Source of the DNA: Acidimicrobiales bacterium
GTDB lineage: Bacteria > Actinomycetota > Acidimicrobiia > Acidimicrobiales > AC-9
DNA length: 39,554 nucleotides
Assembly: GCA_036491125.1 (NCBI GenBank)
Contig: DASXCO010000181.1
Span: forward strand, 72,486-112,039
Direction: 5' to 3'
Made by a program: the position numbers and the translations under genes. The notes under the pieces are model-generated. The model saw nothing but the letters and a program-made list of their open reading frames with translations, searched no databases and was not told the origin of the DNA. How positions within the stretch are numbered: the first letter of the stretch is position 1; every line of letters begins with the position of its first letter. Shown here in pieces: positions 1 to 8,528 of this stretch.

Positions 1-447
1 CTCAGCACTACGACTGCGAGCGTCAACAGCGCTCTACAGCGGGCCCGGGCCGGCCTGGCCCATGCCGGCGTCGACCCAGATGCGCAGGCCGAGCCTGCGG
101 CCAAGCAACGGGCCGTCGTCGACCGCTACGTCGCCGCGTTCGAGCGGACTGACGTCGCCGGCCTCACCGCGCTGCTGGCCGACAACGTGGTGCTCGAGAT
201 GCCACCGATGTGGAACTGGTACGCCGGCATCGAGCCCTACCGCGGATTCATGCGGCGGGTGTTCCGCCTAAGGGGTGCCGCCTGGAGGACCGTGCCTCTG
301 TGGGCGAACGGCGAGGCCGGTTTCGCCGCATACGCGGCCGGGGTGCTCCACAGCGTCCAGATCCTGACGGTGGCTGAAGGGCGGGTGACCCGCACCACTG
401 TCTACCAGGACGAGGCGGTGTTCGATCTCTTCTCCCTCGACCGATGA
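1..447 (+). CDS. ECF sigma factor with C-terminal SnoaL-like domain (3' part)
   Basis: The reading frame is open from the first base and ends at TGA 445-447, so the 5' part lies outside the window. The first ~20 residues (STTTASVNSALQRARAGL) match the end of sigma region 4.2 of ECF sigma factors, where a helix-turn-helix precedes a conserved SALQRAR stretch. The remaining ~115 residues look like a SnoaL/NTF2-like domain with the MPPMWNWYAGIEPYRGF motif, typical of the SigX5/SigJ-like ECF group whose C-terminal domain modulates sigma activity. The protein would direct RNA polymerase to a small set of promoters. No anti-sigma gene follows; the next gene is a reductase on the same strand about 70 bp away. 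The family call is secure, the subgroup less so. Confidence 0.85.
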   Translation, partial: LSTTTASVNSALQRARAGLAHAGVDPDAQAEPAAKQRAVVDRYVAAFERTDVAGLTALLADNVVLEMPPMWNWYAGIEPYRGFMRRVFRLRGAAWRTVPLWANGEAGFAAYAAGVLHSVQILTVAEGRVTRTTVYQDEAVFDLFSLDR

Positions 448-519
448 GCTGGCGGGGTGTCGCCGGTATGTAGTGGTGGACCAGCGCTCCGGCTGGGGCC
501 GCGACCGGGAGGAACCGCT

Positions 520-1083
520 ATGGGCAAGGTCATCGTCATCGAGTTCGTCACGCTGGACGGCATCGTCGAGGACCCAGACGGCTCGGGTGGCACGCCCGGA
601 GGCGGCTGGGCGTTCCGCTTCGGTCCCGACGCGGTGGCCGGCGACAAGTTCAAGCTCGGCCCGATCTTTGACACTGGCGTGCTTCTGGTCGGGCGCTCGA
701 CGTGGGAGCTTTTCTCCCGCATCTGGCCGAACCGCACCGGCGAGTTCGCCAACGCCATGAACCGCATCCAGAAAGTCGTCGTCTCGCGCTCGGCGCCAAT
801 CTTCGATGCCTGGAGCAACACGTCACCGCTCGAGGGCGAGCTCGTCGAGGGCGTGAGCAGCTTGAGGCGCGATCGGGACGTGGTCGTCGTCGGTAGCATG
901 AGTGTGGTGCACGCGCTGGCGGCCGCCGACGCCGTCGACGAATATCGCTTGCTCGTGTTCCCGACCGCGCTTGGCGCGGGGGAGAAGCTCTTCGTTGCGC
1001 CCGTGGACCTGCAGCTCACGTCGATCGAGGTATCGAGCACCGCCGTGCTCGCCCGTTACCAGCGGGCGGCCTCGCCAGTGTGA
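520..1083 (+). CDS. Dihydrofolate reductase family protein (RibD C-terminal-like)
   Basis: A protein of 187 residues. It begins MGKVIVIEFVTLDGIVEDP, the characteristic first strand of RibD-C/YwjB/YyaP-type proteins, followed by LLVGRSTWELFSRIWP and VVVVGSMSVVHAL, which fit the NADPH-binding part of the DHFR fold. The reading frame extends upstream to 457, but the ATG at 520 has a Shine-Dalgarno-like GGGAGGA about 6 bases before it and matches the family's N-terminus. Such proteins are predicted NADPH-dependent reductases of the riboflavin/folate fold; the substrate cannot be told from sequence. It sits alone between the sigma-factor end and a convergent MOSC gene. Confidence 0.88.
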   Translation: MGKVIVIEFVTLDGIVEDPDGSGGTPGGGWAFRFGPDAVAGDKFKLGPIFDTGVLLVGRSTWELFSRIWPNRTGEFANAMNRIQKVVVSRSAPIFDAWSNTSPLEGELVEGVSSLRRDRDVVVVGSMSVVHALAAADAVDEYRLLVFPTALGAGEKLFVAPVDLQLTSIEVSSTAVLARYQRAASPV

Positions 1084-1157
1084 CTTCGCTTCGCGCCTAT
1101 CCCGGACAATGCCGCCTCTGCTGCGCTCACTCCCTTTCACAAGTCAAGCAGTAGGAG

Positions 1158-2045
1158 TCAGACGAGCGAAACTGCGTCACCTTCTTGCATCGTGCCAGCG
1201 GACTCCGCGACCGCGTAGACCCCGGCACACGGATAGCGCCCAGCGCCGGGGACCTCGAGTCTGTTGTTCTGGACGAGCGTGCGGAGAACCTCGGCGTCCT
1301 TCGGAAGGTCATCCTGTGCCAGTGTGGTCATCACGCACCGGGGGTCAGGGATCGAGGCCCTGAGCCGCACATCGCCACCGATCGACAGCTCCCGACCGAA
1401 CCACTCGTTCTCGAGGAATCCCTCCTTCTCGGTGGCCACAATGACGTTCATGCGGAACCGGCGCGCGTCGAACCGGCTCTCGGAACGCAGACCGTTCAGC
1501 CGGTCGAGTGTGGAGCTCGTCAGGAGAGAGACAGGGAAGAGGTCGAAGAACGAGCCGACCGGGACGGCAGAAGGGAGTCCGGCTTCAGCGAAGAACGCCG
1601 ACCCGAGCTTCGACTCGGCGACGGTGTCGCGATGTCCCTCCGGGTCCAGCTCCTCGACGTCAGGGTGGTACTGATCAATCGTGAAGTCCTCAGGAGCAGC
1701 CTGGGCGAGCCTGACCTCGCGCCCGAAGAACCGCGAGAGGCGAGCTCCGACGTCTGGCTCATCACTCGTCACCCATGTCGCATCGGGGAATGTGATTCGA
1801 ACAGGGGGCGTATCCTCACCTCGCCGGGGTGGCTCGACGAAAACGGCGTGACAGGCGAACATGTCCGGCCACAACTTTGGGTTCTTGGCACTGACCACTT
1901 TGCCCGTTTTGGAATCGATGAGCGCGTATGCACGGTCACCGACCACGCCGCTCAACGTCAAGTCGGCTGTGGCAACCTGTTCGCCCAGCATGGACTTGAC
2001 GGGGAACCTCCAGAGGGCAGCGACCGCACCTACAGGCTCACTCAT
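1158..2045 (-). CDS. MOSC domain-containing protein (YcbX-like)
   Basis: A 295-residue protein with an N-terminal MOSC_N beta-barrel (about 1-120; LWRFPVKSMLGE, VGDRAYALID) and a C-terminal MOSC domain (about 140-295). The conserved MOSC cysteine is present in the PDPRCVMTT motif (Cys237). MOSC domains occur in molybdenum-cofactor sulfurases and in mARC/YcbX-type molybdoenzymes, where the cysteine coordinates molybdenum. That suggests a Moco-dependent reductase of N-hydroxylated compounds, though no partner reductase is encoded nearby. The ATG at 2045 has a strong GAGGAGG about 6 bases upstream. Length agrees with the YcbX/MOSC_N group. Confidence 0.9.
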   Translation of the reverse strand: MSEPVGAVAALWRFPVKSMLGEQVATADLTLSGVVGDRAYALIDSKTGKVVSAKNPKLWPDMFACHAVFVEPPRRGEDTPPVRITFPDATWVTSDEPDVGARLSRFFGREVRLAQAAPEDFTIDQYHPDVEELDPEGHRDTVAESKLGSAFFAEAGLPSAVPVGSFFDLFPVSLLTSSTLDRLNGLRSESRFDARRFRMNVIVATEKEGFLENEWFGRELSIGGDVRLRASIPDPRCVMTTLAQDDLPKDAEVLRTLVQNNRLEVPGAGRYPCAGVYAVAESAGTMQEGDAVSLV

Positions 2046-2177
2046 CGGCCACCTCCTCGCTGATCACGACGGAACCCATGTTCCCGCCTGTTGGGGAGCC
2101 CGGCAAGGTTCCCTCGGCGGGATTTCGGGATATCCGAGCGTTCCCATGGCAGCTGGGGTCGAGCAAACGGCGCGACT

Positions 2178-2681
2178 TCAGGCCAGACGGCCGCTCAAGG
2201 TCTTCACTCCTTCCCCGCTCAGGTCGGCCAGTGCCGCCATACGCCCTGATGCGGCGAGGACAAGAGCCTCCGCTGCCCCCTCTATGCCTGGCCCGTCGCC
2301 GCCAGACCAGTCGATGTCGGTGGCCACAAGCTTGAGGCCAGCCACATTCTTCTTTGGGCTGAACATCGGCGTGCCCTCGGTGCGGACGAGCTCCAGGGCA
2401 CGGCGCAGCCTCTCCTCGGGGACCTGGCGCGAATGGCCGGTCGGACGGCGCATGTCCTGGTTGTGGACCAGATGATCGAGAAAGTTGACCCTGTTTGGGA
2501 TGAGGCGGCTGATCCCCCGCCGAGGGCGGTCGGCCACCATCACGTCGTCCCAGAAGTGCCGGATCTCGTCCCCGCTCTTCCCAGCGAACGGCGTCTTGGA
2601 TTCGTTGTAGCTTCGTCCCACCAGTAGTGCACCTGCGGGGTGTTCAGCGCATCGAGGTCGATGTGTTGCGTACGAGGACAC
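2178..2681 (-). pseudogene. 5'-truncated mycothiol-dependent maleylpyruvate isomerase-family gene
   Basis: The C-terminal ~110 residues match the C-terminal half of the maleylpyruvate isomerase/mycothiol-dependent DinB-like family: LVHNQDMRRPTG, then a basic VAGLKLVATDIDWSGGDGP segment and AASGRMAALADLSGEGV. Intact members have ~200 residues and start with a helix bundle carrying a GWTVRDVLAHL-type segment with metal-binding histidine. That part is absent; the first ~30 residues of this frame are unrelated and run into the 3' end of the ABC transporter gene (which ends at 2644). The 5' third has therefore probably been deleted by the joining of this DNA to the transporter gene. A short expressed protein is possible but would lack the metal site. 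Confidence 0.68.
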
Positions 2682-4395
2682 CCCAGGTGGCGACCAGGAA
2701 CAGGACCGCGAACGCAGCGAGAATCAGCCAGTAGGTGCCGGTGGATGCTGTGCCGGCGTCGCCGAAGGACGCCAGGAGCGGAGGCCCGAGTGTTGAGCCG
2801 CCATGACCGAGGATCTGCCGCGCCCCGAGGTCATGACCGACTGCCTCGAAGGCCCAGCGCGACGGCATCATCATGCTGAGAACCGCGCCGGCCCTCGCCA
2901 TGAGGTTGACCGGGAGGATCGCGCCTGCGAACAACACGGCGGGAAAGCACAACATCGGCAGGGCAAGCGTCGCTTGCGCCACGTTTCTGACCAGGGCCGA
3001 GGTGAGCAGACCGAGGCCAAGAGCCGCCAAGGCGCACAACAAGAGGCCGACCGCCATCGAGGCGTATGTTGCCAGGGGGCGACTGGGCAGGCGGTCCAGC
3101 AGACGAAGCACAGCCAGCATTGCCACAACCACGACGAGGAGGAACGGCACAAGGACTGTCACCTTTGACGCCACGTACGCGCCCAGTCGAAGGCCGACGA
3201 GGCGTTCGCGGCGCAGGATCGCGCGCTCGGTGCAAATCTGGAGCAATCCGTAGGTGAGCCCGAAGAAGAAGGCGGCAAAGACGATCCAGAAGCCGATCAT
3301 CACCATCGAGCTCGGGCTCGGGTCCTGGAAGTCGAACGCGCCGGGTCGGAAGAGGATGGCGAACATGCCGACGACCAGCGCCGGTGACGCCACAAGGATC
3401 GCGAGCGTCAAGGGGTTGCGCACGAATGTCTCGAGCGCCCGGCGTGTAAGGACACCCCATTGCGTGAGCCCGCTCGCCACAGGACGCCTTTTCACGTCGT
3501 GGGTGCCGGCGGCGGGTATCGGCACGGCGCCTGCCGTGCCCGCGGCGTAGGTGGTGGTGTCCACTTTGGCCAGGCGACGGTAGAGCTCTGGGACCGAGCT
3601 AACGCCGAACTGCTCGAGCGCTTCGTCGACGGTGCCGACGAAGGCGACTCGTCCACCCGGTGCCATGAACACGATGCGATCGCATAGGGCGAGGTCTTCG
3701 GCCGAGTGGGTCGTGAACACGACGGTGGCCGACCGGTCGGCAAGCTCCCGCAGGTGGGCGCTCAGCTCCGCGCTGGTGGCTGGGTCGAGGCCAGACGTCG
3801 GCTCATCCAGGAAGAACGCGCGCGGCTCGGTAAGCAGCTCGACGGCAATGCTGGCTCGCTTTCGCTGCCCACCGCTCAAGGAGCCGACACGGACGTGGGC
3901 GTGTTCGGTCAGGCCTACGGTGTCGATCGCGGCACGCACCGCGTGGTCGACCTCGGCCGAGGTGATGGACGAGGGGAGCCGGAGCCGCGCTGCGTAACGG
4001 AGCGTGCGTTGCAGGGGTAGGTCGGCGTGGATGATGTCGTCCTGGGGCACGTAGCCGATCACGCCGCGGAATTTCCCCAGGTTGACCTGCAGGTCGATGC
4101 CATCGAAGCGCACCGATCCCGCGGAGGTCGGGGCGACGCCGGCCATCGCGTCCAGCAGTGTCGTCTTGCCCGCACCGCTGAGGCCGACGATGGCCACGAG
4201 CTCACCAGCCGCGACGGAGAACGACACGGCGTCCAGCAGGGTGACCTCGCCCCGGCCGCGGACATGAACGCGCCGGGACACCTCGTTGACTTCGACGCAG
4301 AAGCCCTGGGGCGAGACGGCGGCGACGGGGGTCACAGTGGCTTCGGTCGTTCTGTCGAACGTTGCAGTGTCGTCCTTCTCGTAAAGTACGGTCAT
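2644..4395 (-). CDS. ABC transporter, fused ATPase and ABC-2-type permease
   Basis: A 583-residue half-transporter of ABCG-like order: ATPase first, membrane part second. Seen: Walker A GLSGAGKTT (about 71-79), Q-loop GYVPQDD, signature LSGGQ (about 173-177), Walker B FFLDEPTSGLDP (about 194-205) and H-loop TTHS. Residues ~320-583 contain about six hydrophobic spans and the AGAILPVNLM and MPSRWAFEAVGHD motifs of ABC-2 permeases. Length and order resemble the transporter half of mycobacterial Rv1747 without its FHA domains. ATG 4395 was chosen over an upstream in-frame ATG (4746) because GGAGGAGG lies 5-6 bases before it and upstream residues are not protein-like. Substrate unknown; lipid or drug export is plausible. 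The SRPBCC gene lies 104 bp upstream on the same strand behind the TetR operators, so the two are probably co-regulated. Confidence 0.92.
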   Translation of the reverse strand: MTVLYEKDDTATFDRTTEATVTPVAAVSPQGFCVEVNEVSRRVHVRGRGEVTLLDAVSFSVAAGELVAIVGLSGAGKTTLLDAMAGVAPTSAGSVRFDGIDLQVNLGKFRGVIGYVPQDDIIHADLPLQRTLRYAARLRLPSSITSAEVDHAVRAAIDTVGLTEHAHVRVGSLSGGQRKRASIAVELLTEPRAFFLDEPTSGLDPATSAELSAHLRELADRSATVVFTTHSAEDLALCDRIVFMAPGGRVAFVGTVDEALEQFGVSSVPELYRRLAKVDTTTYAAGTAGAVPIPAAGTHDVKRRPVASGLTQWGVLTRRALETFVRNPLTLAILVASPALVVGMFAILFRPGAFDFQDPSPSSMVMIGFWIVFAAFFFGLTYGLLQICTERAILRRERLVGLRLGAYVASKVTVLVPFLLVVVVAMLAVLRLLDRLPSRPLATYASMAVGLLLCALAALGLGLLTSALVRNVAQATLALPMLCFPAVLFAGAILPVNLMARAGAVLSMMMPSRWAFEAVGHDLGARQILGHGGSTLGPPLLASFGDAGTASTGTYWLILAAFAVLFLVATWGVLVRNTSTSMR

Positions 4396-4499
4396 CGTTC
4401 CTCCTCCGGTGGTCAGCGGCTCGTGATTGGTCGCGACCATCGAACGCGCGAGTTGATCGTTGACTTCCGCCGATGGCTTTCGGCCGAGGGCGGAGAGGC

Positions 4500-5051
4500 C
4501 TAGGCAGTCTGCTTCTCGACAGCCGCGAGGGCCCTCCTGAGAAACCAGCCCCACAGCAATTTGCCGACTGTGTGGTGTACGGCGCTTGCGATCCTGCCCT
4601 TCGGACCGCTGCGGAAGCCGCGGTTCAGGATCATTTCCACCTCGCTTCCGCCGTCGCGGGGGGTGGCCCGGAGCTCCCATGTGCTGCCAGGCTGAAAAAT
4701 GTTGGAGTCGATCACTGTTGCCTTGACCGATCCCGGTTGCGACCACTCGTAGCGGTTCCGCTCCCAGAACAGGCCGACGACCCAGGTGCCCTCGTCTACC
4801 TCGGCGAAGTTCTCACCCCGCTCGTGGACCTCGAGGTGCCTTGCTGTCACGTTCGGCCACACGCCAGCACGCCGGTCCGAAAAGTCGCGGGCGGCCTGGA
4901 GCACTCGCTGGGGACGCAACACGGTCTTGGCAGCCACCTTGATTGTCAACAGGTGACGGCTCTCGCTAGGGGAAGGGTCACTGGGGAGCGCCTCCTCCTC
5001 GATGACCCCTTCGGCGGGGACCGGGCTGGGGGAGTGATGAACGGCGTGCAT
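4500..5051 (-). CDS. SRPBCC (polyketide cyclase/dehydrase-like) family protein
   Basis: A 183-residue protein. After a disordered acidic N-terminus (about 1-35) it has the START/SRPBCC helix-grip pattern: VLQAARDFSDRRAGVWPNV, then strands with WERNRYEWSQPGSVKATV, then a C-terminal long helix ending in LRRALAAVEK. Such domains bind hydrophobic ligands; no catalytic residues can be assigned. ATG 5051 has AAGGAG about 9 bases upstream. The gene is divergent from the TetR gene, with two operator-like palindromes in the 87-bp gap, and is followed by the ABC transporter, so ligand binding and export under TetR control is a reasonable inference. Confidence 0.85.
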   Translation of the reverse strand: MHAVHHSPSPVPAEGVIEEEALPSDPSPSESRHLLTIKVAAKTVLRPQRVLQAARDFSDRRAGVWPNVTARHLEVHERGENFAEVDEGTWVVGLFWERNRYEWSQPGSVKATVIDSNIFQPGSTWELRATPRDGGSEVEMILNRGFRSGPKGRIASAVHHTVGKLLWGWFLRRALAAVEKQTA

Positions 5052-5083
5052 GAGGGCTGCTCCTTCCGGACCTCTAGCAAAAA

Positions 5084-5101
5084 AGCACGATCGGTCGTGC
5101 T
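5084..5101. promoter_or_regulatory. TetR operator candidate 1
   Basis: AGCACGATCGGTCGTGCT is an 18-bp inverted repeat with 8 of 9 half-site positions matched. It lies in the divergent gap between the SRPBCC gene and the tetR gene, 33 bp from the SRPBCC start. Size and symmetry are typical of TetR-family operators. Its centre is 26 bp from that of the second site. Confidence 0.75.
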
Positions 5102-5109
5102 ACTAGCAA

Positions 5110-5127
5110 TGTACGACCGTTCGTGCT
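5110..5127. promoter_or_regulatory. TetR operator candidate 2
   Basis: TGTACGACCGTTCGTGCT shares the ACGA..CG.TCGTGCT core with site 1 but is less symmetric (6 of 9 half-site positions). It directly abuts the putative -10 hexamer of tetR, so occupation should block transcription of the regulator (autorepression, inference). Confidence 0.7.
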
Positions 5128-5132
5128 ATCTT
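5127..5132 (+). promoter_or_regulatory. Putative -10 element of tetR, leaderless transcript
   Basis: TATCTT lies 7 bases before the tetR ATG at 5139 and no Shine-Dalgarno sequence is visible. Transcription would begin at or next to the A of the ATG, giving a leaderless mRNA, which is common in actinobacteria. No convincing -35 element is seen because operator site 2 occupies that space. Confidence 0.45.
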
Positions 5133-5138
5133 GTCAAC

Positions 5139-5840
5139 ATGCATCAATCCCGGAAGCCTCGGGCGGACGGAGAACGCACCCGCGAAGCAATCGTCCGCGA
5201 AGCCGTCTCGCTCGCGACCCTCGACGGCCTGGAAGGGCTCTCGATCGGCAACCTCGCCGACGCCCTCGACATGAGCAAGAGCGGTATCTACGCTCACTTC
5301 GGCTCGAAGCAGGAGCTCCAGCTCGCCACCGTGGACGAAGCGAGGCGGATCTTCGACGCCGAGGTCATCGAACCGGCGCTCGCCGCCGCTCCCGGGATCG
5401 GCCAGCTCGTCGCAATCTGCGACGGGTTCTTCGACCATCTCGTGCGGCGCACCTTGCCCGGGGGCTGCTTCTTCGCCGGGGCTGCCCTGGAGATGGGCAC
5501 GCGTCCGGGACCCGTGAAGGAACAGATCGCCGATTTTCAGAGTGGATTCACCTCGCTGATCCGCCAGTTCATCGTCACCGCCGTCGAACACCACGAACTT
5601 CCCGCCGACGAGGACCCCGACGCGCTGACGTTCGAGCTCAGCGGCGTCATCCTCGCCGCCAACACCAACTTCGTCCTCCGTGGAGACCCAGCGGCGCTCG
5701 ACATGGCCAGGGTCATCGTCCGCCGACGGCTCGGAGTCACAACGACAGCAGCGGCCTCACCGCAACGAACGGCGGCAACTCAAGAGCAGCGAGGGAGGCC
5801 AGGAAAAGGATCCCGCCGTACAGCAGCCGTTGGTTCTTGA
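5139..5840 (+). CDS. TetR/AcrR family transcriptional regulator
   Basis: A 233-residue regulator. The N-terminal helix-turn-helix is clear: TREAIVREAVSLATLDGLEG, then LSIGNLADALDMSKSGIYAHFGSKQELQ with the usual K-S-G-I-Y-A-H-F recognition helix (about residues 38-60). The ligand-binding part (about 70-205) has the PGGCFFAGAALEMGTRPG segment seen in TetR_C/YcdC-like regulators. The last ~25 residues are Ser/Thr/Arg-rich and disordered. The reading frame stays open upstream to 4473, but ATG 5139 is the natural start because the HTH begins ~15 residues later and the promoter/operators end just before it. Likely represses itself and the divergent SRPBCC-ABC transporter genes. Confidence 0.92.
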   Translation: MHQSRKPRADGERTREAIVREAVSLATLDGLEGLSIGNLADALDMSKSGIYAHFGSKQELQLATVDEARRIFDAEVIEPALAAAPGIGQLVAICDGFFDHLVRRTLPGGCFFAGAALEMGTRPGPVKEQIADFQSGFTSLIRQFIVTAVEHHELPADEDPDALTFELSGVILAANTNFVLRGDPAALDMARVIVRRRLGVTTTAAASPQRTAATQEQRGRPGKGSRRTAAVGS

Positions 5841-5872
5841 CCGTCGCAACGGTGGCCCAAGGGTCCTGAACG

Positions 5873-7879
5873 TCAAGGGCGCCGCTCCGGACCACCAGGA
5901 AGTGCCGCGATTCGCTGGTAGAAATCGCGGGCATCTCTCAGAACGGCAAGGAGGTCATCCAGTTGCGCCTCGCTCGTGAAATGACCGTGGGCGCGAGCGA
6001 GTCCTTCGACGCGATCGAGCCAGTCGAGGCACCAGCCGGCGCTCTCGGCTCGGGCGACGGAAGCCCCATCGACCTCCACGTAGACCGGGCTGGTGTGGGC
6101 GAACACCGAGGGCCCGAGAACAGCGGGATGGCGAGGACCGCGGGCCTGGGCAGCGATCCAGAGCGACTTCGAAACCGTCAGCTCGCTCACGAGATCGCCG
6201 CCACTAGTTTCCGCCGCCACGCCGCCGGGGCCGAGCACCTCGAGCACCTCGACCCCCGGACCCTGGACCCGAGCGGAGACTGGCAAGGTCGTACCCGCCT
6301 CGACAGCCACGACGTCGCCCGGTCCGTGTCCGCCCACGTCGAGTTCCAGCCACGGCCCGTTGGTGGCGAAGGTCCGACCCCCTTGCACGGCCGATTGCCA
6401 AGCATCCACCGAGAGGTGCTCGCCACTCAGGTCGGCATAGGCTCGGGCCCATCCAGGGGGGTTGGAGAAGTTCGCAGCCCTTGAGTGGGACAGGAACACG
6501 TCCGTACCGACGGTGGCGGCGAGGCGCAGGCCGCAGTTGAGCAGATGGTGGTAGAGCACGGCGGTGCCGGCCGCGTCGTTGGGGCCGAGGAGATCGACCG
6601 AGTCGACCAGGCCCAGAGCGGCGTCGGCCACCAGCTCCCGTGCCTCCACCGAGCGGGGGTTGGCGAAGGCCCCCGCTGGCGTCCCGTCCGCCAATGGTGA
6701 GAAGACCGGGTGCGTGTAGCCGACGGTGGCCCCCAGGTGGCGGAACTCCTCACAGGCGCTGGCGTTGGGGGGCCAGTCCTCGGGGTGCTCGGAGCCGTGG
6801 TGGCCGGTCTGGTAGCGGATCGGCGGACCGCTTGGTGAGAGGGCATGGAAGTGGCCGAGCATGTCGTTTCGGAACTCAACCCCCCAGCGGGCGACCTGGC
6901 CCTCGATCGTCCAAGGTAGGTCCTGGCCGGCGAAGTGCTCGAAGGCCTCTCGGTCGTAGATGCGGGCGCCGAGCAGGTTGCCCGCCACCAGGTTCATCAG
7001 ATGCAGCCCCTCGCCGCGCTGCATGAGCGCCGCGTCGTGTGGTCCGCATACCAAGTCCCCTGAATAGTTCATGTGCACGTGGAGGTCTCCGCCGTACCAG
7101 CCCCGGGCGGCGGCGTCGTAGATGCGCGTCGGATGGAGCTCGACCAGCGCCTCTTCTCCCGACTCGCAGGTGACGGTTGTCGTGGCCTGGTCGAATTCCA
7201 TCCCCCGAGTGCAGGAAACGCGGAGGGCGGTGGCGGGCACCTCGAGGGCGACATCGTTGCCGTGGAAGAACGGACGGCGGTGGAAGTCCCACTTCCGCAG
7301 CCGGTCACCGGGGAACCAGCCCTCACCCCGGTCGTCGGTGACCGACCAGCGGGACACCGACCCTGAGCGGAGACGGAGGCGGGCGGCCTCTGCCGGGGCG
7401 GCCAGGGGCACCGTGTCATGGCCGATGACGCACTCCGGCCGATCGTGGGTGACGGCGACCATTACCAGTGCGACAGCCCCTGGCGCCACCTTGTGGGTGG
7501 CCTCCCCGACGATCATCTCGGCTTCCTCCTCGACACGAGAATCGAGAAGCACCCCGACCTCGGTCGTCGTGTCGGGGAGCACCCACGGCGGCGGACCAGC
7601 GGCGATCGTCAGCCCCGTGGCCTCCACGGTGGCCACGACGAGGCCACATGGAAGCGCCTCGGGCAGGCATCGGCGTACCGCCTCGGGCCAATTCCCGGTC
7701 TCGGCAGCCGTCGACCACAGCCGGCGCAGGTTCAGGTACCGGCCGTAGTCCTCGCCCGGCAAAGCCGGGTTCTCTCCACCCCAGTCGACAGGCGTCGCTG
7801 CCTGGAGCCGTCGGTACTCGGCCAACATCTCTGCCACCCGAGGTGGGACGAGAGCGGCTTCGGGCAGGTCGCAGCACAT
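5873..7879 (-). CDS. CehA/McbA-type metallohydrolase (PHP-like domain)
   Basis: A 668-residue protein with a PHP-type metal site in the middle: GDLHVHMNYSGD (about 264-275) supplies the H-x-H and following Asp ligands. Later candidates for the site are TGHHGSEH, GYTHPVFS and TVGTDVFLSHS. The N-terminal ~250 residues are beta-rich and probably a substrate or carbohydrate-binding region; about 520-600 forms another beta-domain (FATNGPWLELDVGG). The pattern (central PHP domain plus FATNGPxL) is that of CehA/McbA carbaryl-hydrolase-like proteins; the true substrate is unknown and many members are uncharacterised. No signal peptide is evident. It is convergent with tetR (32-bp gap) and divergent from the PPOX gene. 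Confidence 0.85.
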   Translation of the reverse strand: MCCDLPEAALVPPRVAEMLAEYRRLQAATPVDWGGENPALPGEDYGRYLNLRRLWSTAAETGNWPEAVRRCLPEALPCGLVVATVEATGLTIAAGPPPWVLPDTTTEVGVLLDSRVEEEAEMIVGEATHKVAPGAVALVMVAVTHDRPECVIGHDTVPLAAPAEAARLRLRSGSVSRWSVTDDRGEGWFPGDRLRKWDFHRRPFFHGNDVALEVPATALRVSCTRGMEFDQATTTVTCESGEEALVELHPTRIYDAAARGWYGGDLHVHMNYSGDLVCGPHDAALMQRGEGLHLMNLVAGNLLGARIYDREAFEHFAGQDLPWTIEGQVARWGVEFRNDMLGHFHALSPSGPPIRYQTGHHGSEHPEDWPPNASACEEFRHLGATVGYTHPVFSPLADGTPAGAFANPRSVEARELVADAALGLVDSVDLLGPNDAAGTAVLYHHLLNCGLRLAATVGTDVFLSHSRAANFSNPPGWARAYADLSGEHLSVDAWQSAVQGGRTFATNGPWLELDVGGHGPGDVVAVEAGTTLPVSARVQGPGVEVLEVLGPGGVAAETSGGDLVSELTVSKSLWIAAQARGPRHPAVLGPSVFAHTSPVYVEVDGASVARAESAGWCLDWLDRVEGLARAHGHFTSEAQLDDLLAVLRDARDFYQRIAALPGGPERRP

Positions 7880-8080
7880 CGCGTGAGCTTAAGGATCCGG
7901 CGAAGGGAGCGCTCAACCCTTTGGATCAGCAAATGGTCTCGCAAGCAAAGCGAAGCCATCGCGCAGATCGGCCTCCCCGAGGATGGCGGATCGCCATGGT
8001 GGTGGCTCCAACGTTGCCTCCAGGTCAGCCGCCGGCGTCCTGCCCCTGCGACCGCGCGCGTTTTGGAGTAAGAAGCGGGT

Positions 8081-8473
8081 GTGAACATTCCCGATTCTCA
8101 CCGAGATCTGCTGGACAGCCAGGTGGCCACCCTCGGCACCGTCGGCCCGGACGGGCGACCGCAGTTGTCCGAGGTGTGGTTCCTCGCTGATAGGGACACG
8201 GTCCGTCTGTCGTTGAACTCCAGCCGGCAGAAGACGAAGAACCTGTTGCGAAACCCGGCTTGCAATCTCTTCATCCTCGACCTGGCCAACCCGTATCGCT
8301 ATCTAGAGCTGCGAGGCGACGCCGTCGTCGAGGCGGATCCCGACTACAGCCTCGCCGACAGGGTCGGTTCCAAATACGGCGCGGACCTGCGCGGGCACGA
8401 CGGACCGGGGGAGTCAAGATGTCGCGTGGCTGTTCAGACTACGCGGGTCAACGCCGTGAACATGGGAGGGTGA
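8081..8473 (+). CDS. PPOX-class F420-dependent oxidoreductase
   Basis: A 130-residue split-barrel protein. IPDSHRDLL, VATLGTVGPDGRPQLSEVWF, SRQKTKNLLRNP and NPYRYLELRGDAVVE are the hallmark segments of the pyridoxamine-5'-phosphate-oxidase-like deazaflavin (F420) family, and the length is typical. Such enzymes bind FMN or F420 at a dimer interface and reduce varied small molecules. The start is GTG 8081, whose frame gives the family's IPDSHRDLL N-terminus; a GGAG lies about 12 bases upstream, a weakly placed ribosome site. The C-terminal TTRVNAVNMGG agrees with the family end, so the gene is complete. Confidence 0.9.
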   Translation: MNIPDSHRDLLDSQVATLGTVGPDGRPQLSEVWFLADRDTVRLSLNSSRQKTKNLLRNPACNLFILDLANPYRYLELRGDAVVEADPDYSLADRVGSKYGADLRGHDGPGESRCRVAVQTTRVNAVNMGG

Positions 8474-8528
8474 GACCTGCCCGCGGTATCGGGACCAGGC
8501 ACGAGAACCAGATCAACGATCCAGAACG

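Noticed and set aside
1185-2063. Plus-strand 292-codon open frame opposite the MOSC gene
   Set aside because: It is the antisense shadow of a clear MOSC gene in GC-rich DNA; its translation has no family motif.
4473-5138. Upstream extension of the tetR frame
   Set aside because: It runs antisense through the SRPBCC gene; promoter and operator features just before ATG 5139 and the HTH position fix the start there.
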